Assembly: GCF_019457905.1 (NCBI RefSeq)
Contig: NZ_JAHZSV010000021.1
Span: 17,529-81,528, forward strand
From: Flagellimonas abyssi
GTDB taxonomy: Bacteria > Bacteroidota > Bacteroidia > Flavobacteriales > Flavobacteriaceae
Reading direction: 5' to 3'
DNA: 64,000 bases
In this document: positions 41,906 through 50,240 of the stretch, one piece after another
Position numbering within the stretch: position 1 is the stretch's first letter
Layout: each line of letters opens with the position of its first letter
Translations under genes and position numbers: made by a program
Notes under the pieces: model-generated
Seen by the model: the letters and a program-made list of their open reading frames with translations, nothing else
Told to the model about the DNA's origin: nothing
The model's database searches: none

Positions 41906-42784
41906 ATGAAATATATTGATGCTTTGGTCAACGGGTTTTTAGGAATGGTCCAATGGACCTGGAGATCCATTATTTTTGATGTTCCCTGGTACACCAATTA
42001 TTTTTGGGGTTTGATTCTTATCTCACTCTTGGTATGGGGGCTGGAAATCCTCTTTCCATGGCGCAAGGAACAATCCATTTTTAGAAAGGACTTTTGGCTG
42101 GATATATTTTATATGTTCTTCAATTTCTTTGTATTCGCCATCATTATAAACGGGGTTTATAAAGTTTTGACGATACTTTTTAACGATTTCGGAATTACTT
42201 CAAAATCTTTGGCCATTGTGGATATTGCCAATTGGCCCCAATGGGTTCAGTTGCTTGTGTTTTTTGTAGTGCTCGATTTTGTTCAATGGTTCACTCATAT
42301 CCTATTGCACAGGGTCCCTGCTTTTTGGGAATTTCATAAAGTACACCATAGCGTGAAGGAAATGGGCTTCGCTGCCCACATGCGTTTCCATTGGATGGAA
42401 AATGTTCTTTACAAACCCTTAAAAACTTTGGGATTGATGGTCCTCGGAGGGTTTGAACCCGAACAAGCCTACATTGTCCATTTTGCTGCCATTGCCATTG
42501 GACACTTTAATCATTCGAACATTAAACTGACCTATGGTCCTTTAAAGTATATACTGAACAATCCGGTGATGCACCTGTACCACCACGCCTATAATCTTCC
42601 CGAGGGGCATCGCTATGGAATGAATTTTGGAATTAGCCTGAGTCTTTGGGATTATATATTCCGAACAAATTATATTCCCGAAAGCGACGGTAAAATAGAG
42701 TTGGGGTTTCCCGGTGATGAAAAACTTCCGAAGAGATTCTGGGGTCAATCAGTATCCGGTTTTAGAAAAAAAGATAAAGGGTAA
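41906..42784 (+). CDS. Fatty-acid-hydroxylase/sterol-desaturase superfamily membrane protein
   Basis: The chosen start MKYIDALVNGF lies 5 nt after the cytochrome stop; a start eight codons earlier overlaps it. The 292-residue protein has several helices and the three histidine clusters of the di-iron family: HILLHR, HKVHHS and HLYHHAYN. Such enzymes hydroxylate or desaturate lipids. Why it follows sulfite dehydrogenase and cytochrome c is unclear; it may modify the membrane under sulfur conditions or draw electrons from the neighbouring cytochrome. This pairing is a point of interest. Confidence 0.85.
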   Translation: MKYIDALVNGFLGMVQWTWRSIIFDVPWYTNYFWGLILISLLVWGLEILFPWRKEQSIFRKDFWLDIFYMFFNFFVFAIIINGVYKVLTILFNDFGITSKSLAIVDIANWPQWVQLLVFFVVLDFVQWFTHILLHRVPAFWEFHKVHHSVKEMGFAAHMRFHWMENVLYKPLKTLGLMVLGGFEPEQAYIVHFAAIAIGHFNHSNIKLTYGPLKYILNNPVMHLYHHAYNLPEGHRYGMNFGISLSLWDYIFRTNYIPESDGKIELGFPGDEKLPKRFWGQSVSGFRKKDKG

Positions 42785-42799
42785 TCTCCATCTAATTAC

Positions 42800-43066
42800 C
42801 TAAGCCAACTTTCCACTCGCGCAACTTACAAACGATTTTGCCTTGTCCCCAAAACCATTTTCGTCATCAATGGTGGGATAGCCCATGCGTTTAAGGGCTT
42901 CTTTAATCAAGGAAGCATCATCGGCGCTTTGATGATCAAAGCTAACCGATGAGCTTTCCTTATCCACAATCACATTTTTAATTTCTTTTATCTCAGAAAG
43001 TTTGTTGGAGATGCTCTTTACACAACCTCCGCATTTTAAGTTTTGTACTTGAAAAGTAGTTTGCAC
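42800..43066 (-). CDS. Heavy-metal-associated (HMA) domain protein
   Basis: The 88-residue protein is a single HMA fold: VQNLKCGGCVKSISNKLSEI supplies the metal-binding CxxC, and GYPTIDDENGF ends the fold. A third cysteine pattern (FVSCASGKLA) lies in the C-terminal tail. It binds copper or a similar soft metal, perhaps delivering it. It follows the rhodanese gene by 12 bp and is therefore under the same box promoter. A sulfane-sulfur-carrying role is an alternative because of the company it keeps. Confidence 0.85.
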   Translation of the reverse strand: MQTTFQVQNLKCGGCVKSISNKLSEIKEIKNVIVDKESSSVSFDHQSADDASLIKEALKRMGYPTIDDENGFGDKAKSFVSCASGKLA

Positions 43067-43078
43067 AGCAACATGAAT

Positions 43079-43423
43079 TTAATAGCACCAGTTTCTGTAG
43101 CCTCCCCTAAGGTCGCACACTTTGGCGAAGCCCAATTCTACCAATCGTTTGGCTGCCTTTTGGCTTCTGTTTCCGGATTGGCAATAAATAAATACCGGGG
43201 CATCTTTCTTCATCTTGGAAAATGCTGATTCGAAAGCGGAACCTTGAAAAAAATCAATGTTCTTGGCTCCATTGATGTGGCCAGAAGCAAACTCCGCCCT
43301 GGTCCTCACATCCACCAACTGCACCTTTCCGCGGGATATGGCTTTTCTATATTCTTCCCGATCCATTATCTGGATTTCATCGGGAAGGTTATGTTCTTTG
43401 AACAAAAAACCGAGTATTGACAT
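43079..43423 (-). CDS. Single-domain rhodanese (sulfurtransferase)
   Basis: The ATG giving MSILGFLFKEHNLPDEIQI is chosen because the longer reading starts at a TTG inside the -7 region. The 114-residue protein is one rhodanese domain: VQLVDVRTRAEFASGHINGAK, then active-site loop CQSGNRSQ in VFIYCQSGNRS, with the catalytic Cys. It moves sulfane sulfur between a persulfide and acceptors such as thiols or cyanide. It should use persulfide produced by sulfide oxidation or feed the MBL-rhodanese. It is the first gene of a two-gene operon. Confidence 0.9.
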   Translation of the reverse strand: MSILGFLFKEHNLPDEIQIMDREEYRKAISRGKVQLVDVRTRAEFASGHINGAKNIDFFQGSAFESAFSKMKKDAPVFIYCQSGNRSQKAAKRLVELGFAKVCDLRGGYRNWCY

Positions 43424-43444
43424 AGTCTCATTGTTTTGTGAGAC

Positions 43445-43488
43445 CAAAGTACTTCATACAACCCATGGCTGTCAGTAACCACGGTTAC
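43445..43488 (-). promoter_or_regulatory. Crp/Fnr-type box promoter of rhodanese operon
   Basis: On the minus strand GTAACC-GT-GGTTAC (43475-43488), a perfect palindrome outside the centre, is followed after 22 nt by GTACTTTG (43445-43452), in which TTTG aligns with the other promoters and TA is shifted by one base. Confidence 0.7.
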
Positions 43489-43529
43489 ACAGCCCATCTT
43501 TTTAATCAATTTTCCAGTGGGATTTGGAC

Positions 43530-44945
43530 TTATTTCAGTGTTGTGGGGCAAACATAGTCCGTAACGGGTATTCCAGCCTTTTTAATATCGGCAAAACCAC
43601 CAGCTACATCCACTAAATTATGAATCCCTCTACTTTTTAAGATGGAAGAGGCAATCATACTACGATATCCTCCTGCGCAATGAACATAAAAGGTTTCTTT
43701 TTCCGGAAATTCCGATAGGTGGTCGTTGATGTAATCCAAAGGGGTCAAGTTTGCATTTTCCACGTGCTCTGCTTGGTATTCCGATTCCTTGCGGACATCG
43801 TATACCGGAACCTCCTCTTTTTCTTCTATTAATTCTTTAAGCTCTTCGGCATTGATGCTGTCCACGGTATCCGTTTCTTTTCCTGCTGCCTTCCAAGCCT
43901 CGATTCCGCCTTTTAAGAAGCCCAAGGTATGGTCAAACCCAACACGAGACAATCGAGTGATGGTTTCTTCCTCCCTACCTTCGGGAGTCACCAAAAGTAT
44001 CGGTTGCTTTACATCGGCTACCAATGCTCCCACCCATGGGGCAAAACTACCGTCCAGCCCAATAAATATGGAACGTGGCACGTGCCCTTTGGCAAAATCA
44101 TCTTGATGGCGCACATCGAGTACAACGGCACCTGTTTCATTGGCGGCCGCTTCAAAGGCATCTGGGGCAAGGGCTTGGGTGCCTCTTTCCAATACTTTAT
44201 CAATATCCTCGTAACCCTCTTTGTTCATTTTTACATTGAGTGGGAAATATTGTGGTGGTGGCAAAAGACCTTCGGTCACTTCATCAATAAATTCATCACG
44301 GGTCATATCCGCCCTAAGGGCATAGTTCATCTTTTTCTGGTTGCCCAAGGTGTCCACGGTTTCCTTCATCATGTTTTTTCCGCATGCGGAACCAGCGCCG
44401 TGGGCAGGATATACAATAACATCGTCGGCCAATGGCATAATCTTGTTGCGCAGACTATCGAACAAGGTTCCTGCCAATTCTTCTTGGGTCATATGGGCCG
44501 CTTTTTGGGCCAAATCCGGACGGCCAACATCTCCAAGGAACAAGGTGTCCCCACTAAAAATGGCATGGTCCTTTCCATTTTCATCCCTCAACAAATAGGT
44601 AGTGCTCTCCATGGTGTGACCGGGTGTATGCAATGCCACTATGGTGATTTTACCCAGTTTAAACTCCTGCTGATCTTTAGCAATAATAGCTTCAAATGAA
44701 GGTTCAGCGGTAGGACCGTATACAATGGGCGCTCCGGTTTCTTTGGATAACGTAAGGTGGCCGCTTACAAAATCGGCATGGAAGTGTGTCTCAAAAATAT
44801 ATTTGATCTTTGCTCCACTTTCCTTTGCTGTTTTCAAATAGGGGTCGATTTCCCTTAGCGGGTCGATTATTGCCGCTTCTCCTGCGCTTTCTATGTAGTA
44901 GGCGCCTTGTGCAAGACAGCCTGTATATATCTGTTCTATTTTCAT
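43530..44945 (-). CDS. MBL-fold persulfide-dioxygenase-type protein with two rhodanese domains (CstB-like)
   Basis: Start chosen at ATG of MKIEQIYTGCLAQGAYYI; the longer reading begins inside the -7 element. Of 471 residues, the first 240 form a metallo-beta-lactamase domain with metal site His54-x-His56-x-Asp58 and His63 (THFHADFVSGH), then HTPGHT and SGDTLFLGDVGRPDL. Two rhodanese domains follow: the first (about 265-365) lacks an active-site Cys (VTPEGREEE in its place), while the second has it in VHCAGGYRSM. The family oxidises persulfide to sulfite and can make thiosulfate. It takes the persulfide left by sulfide:quinone oxidoreductase and yields sulfite for the molybdoenzyme. Confidence 0.88.
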   Translation of the reverse strand: MKIEQIYTGCLAQGAYYIESAGEAAIIDPLREIDPYLKTAKESGAKIKYIFETHFHADFVSGHLTLSKETGAPIVYGPTAEPSFEAIIAKDQQEFKLGKITIVALHTPGHTMESTTYLLRDENGKDHAIFSGDTLFLGDVGRPDLAQKAAHMTQEELAGTLFDSLRNKIMPLADDVIVYPAHGAGSACGKNMMKETVDTLGNQKKMNYALRADMTRDEFIDEVTEGLLPPPQYFPLNVKMNKEGYEDIDKVLERGTQALAPDAFEAAANETGAVVLDVRHQDDFAKGHVPRSIFIGLDGSFAPWVGALVADVKQPILLVTPEGREEETITRLSRVGFDHTLGFLKGGIEAWKAAGKETDTVDSINAEELKELIEEKEEVPVYDVRKESEYQAEHVENANLTPLDYINDHLSEFPEKETFYVHCAGGYRSMIASSILKSRGIHNLVDVAGGFADIKKAGIPVTDYVCPTTLK

Positions 44946-44960
44946 GTTTTCCAGTTTTTT

Positions 44961-45004
44961 CAAATATAGTATTCTGCATCCGTAAGTTCAGTCACCAAAG
45001 TTAC
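44961..45004 (-). promoter_or_regulatory. Crp/Fnr-type box promoter of MBL-rhodanese gene
   Basis: On the minus strand GTAACTTTGGTGAC (44991-45004) is followed after 22 nt by TATATTTG (44961-44968), a perfect -7 element. The box overlaps the end of the SulP gene by 4 nt, so it is an internal promoter after SulP. Confidence 0.72.
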
Positions 45005-46734
45005 AAACTCTTGTTTTTGGACTGTAGGGACACTTTTTTCTGCATAAAGCTCCTTTCACTCTGTTCGGAACAACCGTTCACGGCATCGATTGTTTGTACG
45101 TACAGGTTCTCTTCCCCAAGGATATCCACAATTCCGCTACTGTACAAAATATCCCTTGTTGGACCTATGGCCGCTGCTATCAAAAAGTGGATGTCACGGT
45201 GCCTTAAATCCAAGATGATACGCTCCAACATGGAAGCGGCGCTGCTATCAATGTAATTGATAGGTTCGGCATTTAAAATGATATACCTAAGTACCGGACC
45301 TTTTTTTGCAATCTGCCGGTATAGTTGCTTTTTGAAATAATCCTTGTTGCCGAAATATAATTGGGCATCGAAACGTATCACCAGTTTATCGGCTTCCACC
45401 TCCACATCGCCCGAAAAGCGATCTATATTTTTAAAATAGCTTGTATCCTTGATTCTTCCCAATACCGCCATATGTGGCTTGGATATCCGGTAGACCAACA
45501 ACATTAAGGACAATAATACCCCGAAAAGGATTCCCTCCATCAACCCAATGAACAGTGTCATCAAAAAAGTGGCGACCAACAACAGGAATTCATCCTTTCT
45601 ATTTTTCCAAAGTACCCACGGATATCTTAAATCGATGAGACCCGATACCGAAACAATAATAATGGCCCCCAACACCACTGCTGGAAGATTATAGAACAAA
45701 GGGGTAAGAAAAAGTAACACCCCTGCAATAATCAGGGTGCTAAAAATCAATGACATTCCTGTTTTTGCCCCTGCTTTGTCGTTCACGGCGGTTCTTGAAA
45801 AACTTCCCGATACCGAAAAGGACTGGAAGAATGAACCTAAAATATTGGCAATACCCAATGCTCGGAGTTCTTGGTTGGGGTCCAATTCATACTCGGGATG
45901 CCTTTCCTCTACCGTTTTGGCTATGGAAACGGATTCCATAAATCCGAAGAGGGCCACGGTTATGGCTATGGGCATAAGTTGCCCCATCTTGTCCCACTGG
46001 AACTCAGGGGCCTGAAAACCGGGAAGTCCCTTTGGGATATCTCCCACAATATGGATTCCCAACGTATTAAGACTGAAAATAACCACGGCCAAAATGCCCA
46101 ATACCACCAAGAACAGAGGCACTGGTAATTTTTTATTGAATCTGTTCAACAGAACTATAAATAGTATGGATCCCAAACCCATAACAAATGTAGGCCAGTG
46201 AATGTAGGGCAAGCTTCGGAATATATTCGCTAAAAGTTCATGTATTCTTCCTGACTGTGCAAAGTTGGTTCCCAAAATATGGTTCAATTGACCAAAACCT
46301 ATAAGAAGTGCCGCAGCCGATGTAAACCCGCTTATGACCGGTTTGGACAAAAAATTGACAAAAAACCCCATTTTGAATATTCCCATAAGCAATTGCAGAC
46401 CCCCGATAAGCAAAGTCAGGAAAAGTACCGTTGTGATATAGTCCTCCTTGTTGATTAAATTCAAGGCTCCTACACCTGCTGCCACCAATAATGAATCCAT
46501 GGCCACGGGCCCAACGGCCAACTGCCTTGAAGTTCCCATTAAGGCATAGACAAGTTGGGGCACCAATGCAGCATACAATCCATAAATAGGGGGCATTCCA
46601 GCAATCATGGCATAAGCCATACCTTGAGGAATCAACATGATTCCCACTGTAAGACCTGCCACTAAATCGCTATTTAACTTTGAGCGATCATAGTTGGTAA
46701 TCCATGATAAAAAAGGAAATATCCTTTTGAGCAT
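45001..46734 (-). CDS. SulP-family anion transporter with STAS domain
   Basis: The ATG giving MLKRIFPFLSWITNYDRSKL is chosen; the longer reading would start above the promoter element. The 577-residue protein has about 12 membrane helices with GLTVGIMLIPQGMAYAMIAGMPP near the N terminus, and a C-terminal STAS domain (about 435-550). It carries sulfate, bicarbonate or related anions. In this setting export of the sulfate end product or balancing uptake is plausible; direction cannot be read from sequence. Its promoter has the same box and spacing as the sulfur-oxidation genes. Confidence 0.9.
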   Translation of the reverse strand: MLKRIFPFLSWITNYDRSKLNSDLVAGLTVGIMLIPQGMAYAMIAGMPPIYGLYAALVPQLVYALMGTSRQLAVGPVAMDSLLVAAGVGALNLINKEDYITTVLFLTLLIGGLQLLMGIFKMGFFVNFLSKPVISGFTSAAALLIGFGQLNHILGTNFAQSGRIHELLANIFRSLPYIHWPTFVMGLGSILFIVLLNRFNKKLPVPLFLVVLGILAVVIFSLNTLGIHIVGDIPKGLPGFQAPEFQWDKMGQLMPIAITVALFGFMESVSIAKTVEERHPEYELDPNQELRALGIANILGSFFQSFSVSGSFSRTAVNDKAGAKTGMSLIFSTLIIAGVLLFLTPLFYNLPAVVLGAIIIVSVSGLIDLRYPWVLWKNRKDEFLLLVATFLMTLFIGLMEGILFGVLLSLMLLVYRISKPHMAVLGRIKDTSYFKNIDRFSGDVEVEADKLVIRFDAQLYFGNKDYFKKQLYRQIAKKGPVLRYIILNAEPINYIDSSAASMLERIILDLRHRDIHFLIAAAIGPTRDILYSSGIVDILGEENLYVQTIDAVNGCSEQSERSFMQKKVSLQSKNKSL

Positions 46735-46749
46735 GCAATTGGTTTTATG

Positions 46750-46793
46750 CAAAAATAGGTTGCCTAATGGCAATCCACAGTAACAAAGGGCAC
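46750..46793 (-). promoter_or_regulatory. Crp/Fnr-type box promoter of SulP gene
   Basis: On the minus strand GTGCCCTTTGTTAC (46780-46793) differs from GTNACC-NN-GGTNAC at two positions but is followed after 22 nt by TATTTTTG (46750-46757), a perfect -7 element. It lies in the short gap after the regulator gene, close to its source. Confidence 0.65.
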
Positions 46794-46797
46794 AAAC

Positions 46798-47430
46798 TTA
46801 GAGATTCACAATTTGAATGTAATTTCTATGCAGTTCCAACTTCTTCATTTTTTCCAGTTTTTTTAGCAATCGGGAAACCACAACTCTTGAAGTATGGAGA
46901 TCGTATGCTATTTCTTGGTGGGTATTTCTTATTTGGTTGTCATTCGTAACCTCAACCTTCTTTTTAAGATAATCAACCAGTCTTTGGTCCAAGTTTTTAA
47001 ATGCAATGCTATCCACGGTCTGTAGCAGCTCGTTCAGGCGGTTCTGATAACTTTCGAAAACATAGTTTCGCCAACCTTTGTACTTGCCCATCCACTCTTC
47101 CATTTTTTGAACAGGGACCATGACCAATCTAGTATCGGTTTCCGTAATTGCCCTGATCTCGCTCTTGGTCTGCCCCATACAGCAGGCCATGGTCACCGAA
47201 CAGGTTTCCCCTTGTTCCAGATAGTATAGCAGTAGTTCATCTCCCTCCTCATCCTCCCGAAGCACTTTAATTGCTCCCGACAACAATAAGGGTATACTTC
47301 GGATGTACTGCCCAATGTCCATTATGGTCTCGCCCGCAGGAACTTCCATTAATCTCCCTTCTTCTAGGATTTCATCGATAAGGGGCTGTTCAAAATGGTT
47401 GCTGAATGTTGCTAAAAGCTCTTCTTTCAT
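46798..47430 (-). CDS. Crp/Fnr-family transcription regulator, proposed controller of the sulfur regulon
   Basis: The 210-residue protein has an N-terminal cyclic-nucleotide-type domain (about 15-125) and a C-terminal winged helix (about 155-210) with a recognition helix in THQEIAYDLHTSRVVVSRLL. There is no Cys cluster for an iron-sulfur centre as in FNR, but Cys77 and the pair Cys83-Cys84 (GETCSVTMACCMGQ) could sense persulfide by thiol chemistry. Crp-family proteins bind GTGAC-type half sites, and the box GTNACC-NN-GGTNAC found at seven promoters here has that form. It lies next to the SulP promoter and is the only such regulator in the window; the link is inferred. Confidence 0.88.
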   Translation of the reverse strand: MKEELLATFSNHFEQPLIDEILEEGRLMEVPAGETIMDIGQYIRSIPLLLSGAIKVLREDEEGDELLLYYLEQGETCSVTMACCMGQTKSEIRAITETDTRLVMVPVQKMEEWMGKYKGWRNYVFESYQNRLNELLQTVDSIAFKNLDQRLVDYLKKKVEVTNDNQIRNTHQEIAYDLHTSRVVVSRLLKKLEKMKKLELHRNYIQIVNL

Positions 47431-47494
47431 GTGATAAAAATACGTTCCTCTAAGGTAACCATTTTAGTAAAAACGAAACTTCTTGGGAGATACC

Positions 47495-47526
47495 AAAAAA
47501 CAAGACCCGTACCAATGGCACGGGTC
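47495..47526 (-). terminator. Terminator of phosphatase/phosphonate operon
   Basis: On the minus strand GACCCGT and ACGGGTC (47504-47510, 47520-47526) pair around a 9-nt loop, followed by TTG and six U (47495-47500). It lies 46 bp after the stop codon of the last gene. Confidence 0.75.
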
Positions 47527-47572
47527 TACTGCGGTTACGCAAACTAATAAACTGAATCAAACGAACTTAAAC

Positions 47573-48646
47573 TTATAATTTCATGGGTTTTCCCTCGATT
47601 TCCTTTGGAAAGGGTATTCCCAATATCCTTAAAATGGTCGGTGCAATCTGGTTGGAGTATAATTGTTCTTCCTCCTTTACTTCTCCTTTGGAATCAACAT
47701 TCTTTCCAAAAGCAATCATCCAAACGGAGCCTGCCCCATTGATGTCGCTGCCATGGCTTCTCCAAGTATCCAAGGGCTCTGTTCCACGCCCATGGTCCGT
47801 AGTGATCAAAAACACGGTCTGGTCCTTATAAAAATCATCTTGTTGGGTAAACTCCCATACCTCCTTGATCAACCCATCGGTATTGTGGGCCGATTTTAAA
47901 TAGGCTTGATAATCCCCATCATGGGCAAAATCATCGGTTTCTCCGTAGGAAATGAAAACCAATTTTGGATGTTCCTTTTTCATGTGCTCCAAAGCATAAT
48001 GATGCGTAAATGCATCCAACCGGACCGAGCCCCATGGACTGGGTATCTGGTTCTGCAATTGGTTGAGAAACTTTTCCCTTTCATTCAGGTTTCCAATAGC
48101 TGACTCAAAACCCGCATTGACGGGAACTCCTGACCGCTCTTCATTTATGATGGATGGAAACACATCCCAACTACCAAAGGCAGCGACTTTGCCCTTTCCT
48201 TCGGCGGCGTTATTGTAAAGCTCTAAAACTGTTGTGTTGGGGTTCGGTATTTTGTCATTACTTCGGATGTTTTTATCATCTGCAGTTCCTGTCAAAATTT
48301 CGTTGTAACCCGGGTAAGAGAACCACATGGAATTGGTCAAATCTACTTTGCTTTCCAACTTTCGATTTCCATGAATCTGGCCCATTTTTACCACTTGACT
48401 CCAGAAAAAGGGCAACAACGCTTCTCTTCTTTCAGATGGGGTGTCTCTCCAGAAAGCTTTTTTCAACATTTCGGGTTCGTGAACATAATCCTTATTACCA
48501 ATCAAAAGGGAATCGGCTCCTGTAAATAATTCCTGCCAACGGAAACCGTCCAACGTTATCAAAATTATCTTGGTATCGTTATTTTGGGCATTTACCCTGA
48601 ACATTGCCACAGTGGCAATCATCAAAAACAAGACTCTATTTTTCAT
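47573..48646 (-). CDS. Exported alkaline-phosphatase-superfamily hydrolase
   Basis: The start giving MKNRVLFLMIATVAMFRVNAQ supplies a signal peptide; a longer reading adds 14 polar residues. The 357-residue chain has metal-site motifs ITLDGFRWQELF (first Asp), the nucleophile region SYPGYNEILTG, ETDDFAHDGDY and TTDHGRG of type I phosphodiesterase/phosphatase enzymes. It likely removes phosphate or phosphonate groups at the cell surface or in the periplasm. It is the last gene of the SusC/SusD operon, 4 bp after the metallophosphatase gene. The exact substrate is unknown. Confidence 0.85.
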   Translation of the reverse strand: MKNRVLFLMIATVAMFRVNAQNNDTKIILITLDGFRWQELFTGADSLLIGNKDYVHEPEMLKKAFWRDTPSERREALLPFFWSQVVKMGQIHGNRKLESKVDLTNSMWFSYPGYNEILTGTADDKNIRSNDKIPNPNTTVLELYNNAAEGKGKVAAFGSWDVFPSIINEERSGVPVNAGFESAIGNLNEREKFLNQLQNQIPSPWGSVRLDAFTHHYALEHMKKEHPKLVFISYGETDDFAHDGDYQAYLKSAHNTDGLIKEVWEFTQQDDFYKDQTVFLITTDHGRGTEPLDTWRSHGSDINGAGSVWMIAFGKNVDSKGEVKEEEQLYSNQIAPTILRILGIPFPKEIEGKPMKL

Positions 48647-48650
48647 TTTC

Positions 48651-50240
48651 TTACTTTGTTTTAAATGATGCTGTTTCGGACCAATCACTCCAATTCAAGT
48701 TTTGGTCTCGGTACCGAACCCTCCAATAATAGGTGGTATTGGATTGTAATCTTTTGGTTTTTTCATCGGTCAAATCGTCCTCTTTTTGACGATTTTCCTT
48801 GTAGTACCAGTTTTCGAACTGTTTCCAGCTGTCCAAATCCAACTTTTCAAAATCTTGGGTTTGGGAAACTTGCCAATGTGCTGCCGCATGGAAAGCATCA
48901 CCGAGCGGACTTGAAAACTCTCCGGCCTTCAAGGTGACAAATTCTTCCAGTACTTTTTCATTTTTAGTTGGAAAAACTACGGCTGGAGCATCGGGTTTCT
49001 TCTCCAATCGCCAGATGGTAATACTGTCGCGAAGTTCATTTTGTCTTGACTTCACATTGTTCCCTTGACTGATTCTTTTGATAGTGAATTTGGGGTCGCT
49101 CCGGTTACCGTCGATTTCGACCATAACAAATCCGTATTCGTCCTGTGTAACGGTGAATTCGTCATAGTCCCTGCCTTCGAACTCGCCCCAATTGTCGATG
49201 GCTCCCCCAGCTGAGGCCACATTGATCCACAAGTGTTTGTGGTCTCTAGATTGCCCTCTTGAATAGCCATGGGTGTGTCCAAAAAAATGAACGCTGGGCT
49301 TTCCTGTTTTGGTTGAAAAGGCCTCCAACATTTTAACCACCTTCCCTGTGGATTCTTCCTCGCCCGGAATCCAAAGTTCAGATTTGTGGGGATGGTGCAG
49401 CTGAGCGAACACAAAATCAATGTCATCGTTCTTTTCGGTATCGGCCAAAACTTGTTCCAACCATTCATATTGTTCACGAAGGTCGCGGTAACCCTCGTTG
49501 GAATTCAACCCGATGATTCTTGTGTTTCCATAATCCTTATACCACCAATGTTCGGCAAAGGCGGGCGTTCCATTTTCCGGAAGGCTGAAATATTTGAAAT
49601 AGAAAACAGAATTTTTCTCATGGTTGCCCAACACTGGATATACGGGCACCTCAGCAAAGAGTTTTTGTGCCGGGTCGAAGAAGTGTTCTTTCCATTGGTA
49701 ATATTTACTGCCCGAAGAAACCAAATCCCCGGGTATCATCACCATAGCCAGATTGTCCGGCAACTTGCCACCGTGCTCCTTTTCCAAATACTGTAGAATG
49801 CCTTGGTTCACGATTTCGGAAAATTTGTTCGGATGCTGGCTATCGTATTGCATATCACTCATGGCAACAATGTTGAACGATTCCTCGTCACTTGAAAAGG
49901 GTGGGGTCCTGAATTGATATATATCCGATTTGGCCTTACCGGTTTTCACCCGATAATAATACTCGGTAAAGCGTTTGAGGCCTTCCAATTTTACAATATG
50001 CACCCGAGATTCAGAGAAATTGATATCCTCAGCTTTCCCTGAGGTTTTTTTACCCAATTTTTCCGTGGTTCCCCACTCAACAGTGCTTTCTTCTCCGCTA
50101 GTGGTCTCCCACATGATTACAATGGAGTTCGGTTCGGCATCTTGAAGATAGGGTTGCACTAAAATTTGGGGCTCGGTCTGGGCGGTAAGCTCCATCAGAC
50201 GCAGACAAAATAGCAAGAGTAACTGGTTGGTTTTTTTCAT
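48651..50240 (-). CDS. Exported purple-acid-phosphatase-like metallophosphoesterase with fibronectin-like domains
   Basis: After a signal peptide (KKTNQLLLLFCLRLMELTAQ), residues 30-110 form a fibronectin-type N-terminal domain of purple acid phosphatases (VIMWETTSGEESTVEWG). The metallophosphoesterase core follows with SDMQYDSQ, GDLVSSG, GNHEK, LHHPH and GHTHGYSRG. A second fibronectin-like region ends the chain (TTYYWRVRYRDQNLNWSDW). It hydrolyses phosphate esters outside the inner membrane. Its start codon overlaps the stop of the preceding PLP-enzyme gene by one base. In this operon it would release phosphate from phosphonate esters or their products. Confidence 0.87.
   Translation of the reverse strand: MKKTNQLLLLFCLRLMELTAQTEPQILVQPYLQDAEPNSIVIMWETTSGEESTVEWGTTEKLGKKTSGKAEDINFSESRVHIVKLEGLKRFTEYYYRVKTGKAKSDIYQFRTPPFSSDEESFNIVAMSDMQYDSQHPNKFSEIVNQGILQYLEKEHGGKLPDNLAMVMIPGDLVSSGSKYYQWKEHFFDPAQKLFAEVPVYPVLGNHEKNSVFYFKYFSLPENGTPAFAEHWWYKDYGNTRIIGLNSNEGYRDLREQYEWLEQVLADTEKNDDIDFVFAQLHHPHKSELWIPGEEESTGKVVKMLEAFSTKTGKPSVHFFGHTHGYSRGQSRDHKHLWINVASAGGAIDNWGEFEGRDYDEFTVTQDEYGFVMVEIDGNRSDPKFTIKRISQGNNVKSRQNELRDSITIWRLEKKPDAPAVVFPTKNEKVLEEFVTLKAGEFSSPLGDAFHAAAHWQVSQTQDFEKLDLDSWKQFENWYYKENRQKEDDLTDEKTKRLQSNTTYYWRVRYRDQNLNWSDWSETASFKTK

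Noticed and set aside
43929..44699. 256-codon plus-strand frame opposite the MBL-rhodanese
   Set aside because: Shadow of a strongly supported gene; no start context or family resemblance.
47446..47468. GGTAACC half site upstream of the Crp/Fnr gene
   Set aside because: It has one good half only and the spacing to the nearest -7-like element does not fit the other seven promoters. Autoregulation remains possible but is not supported.
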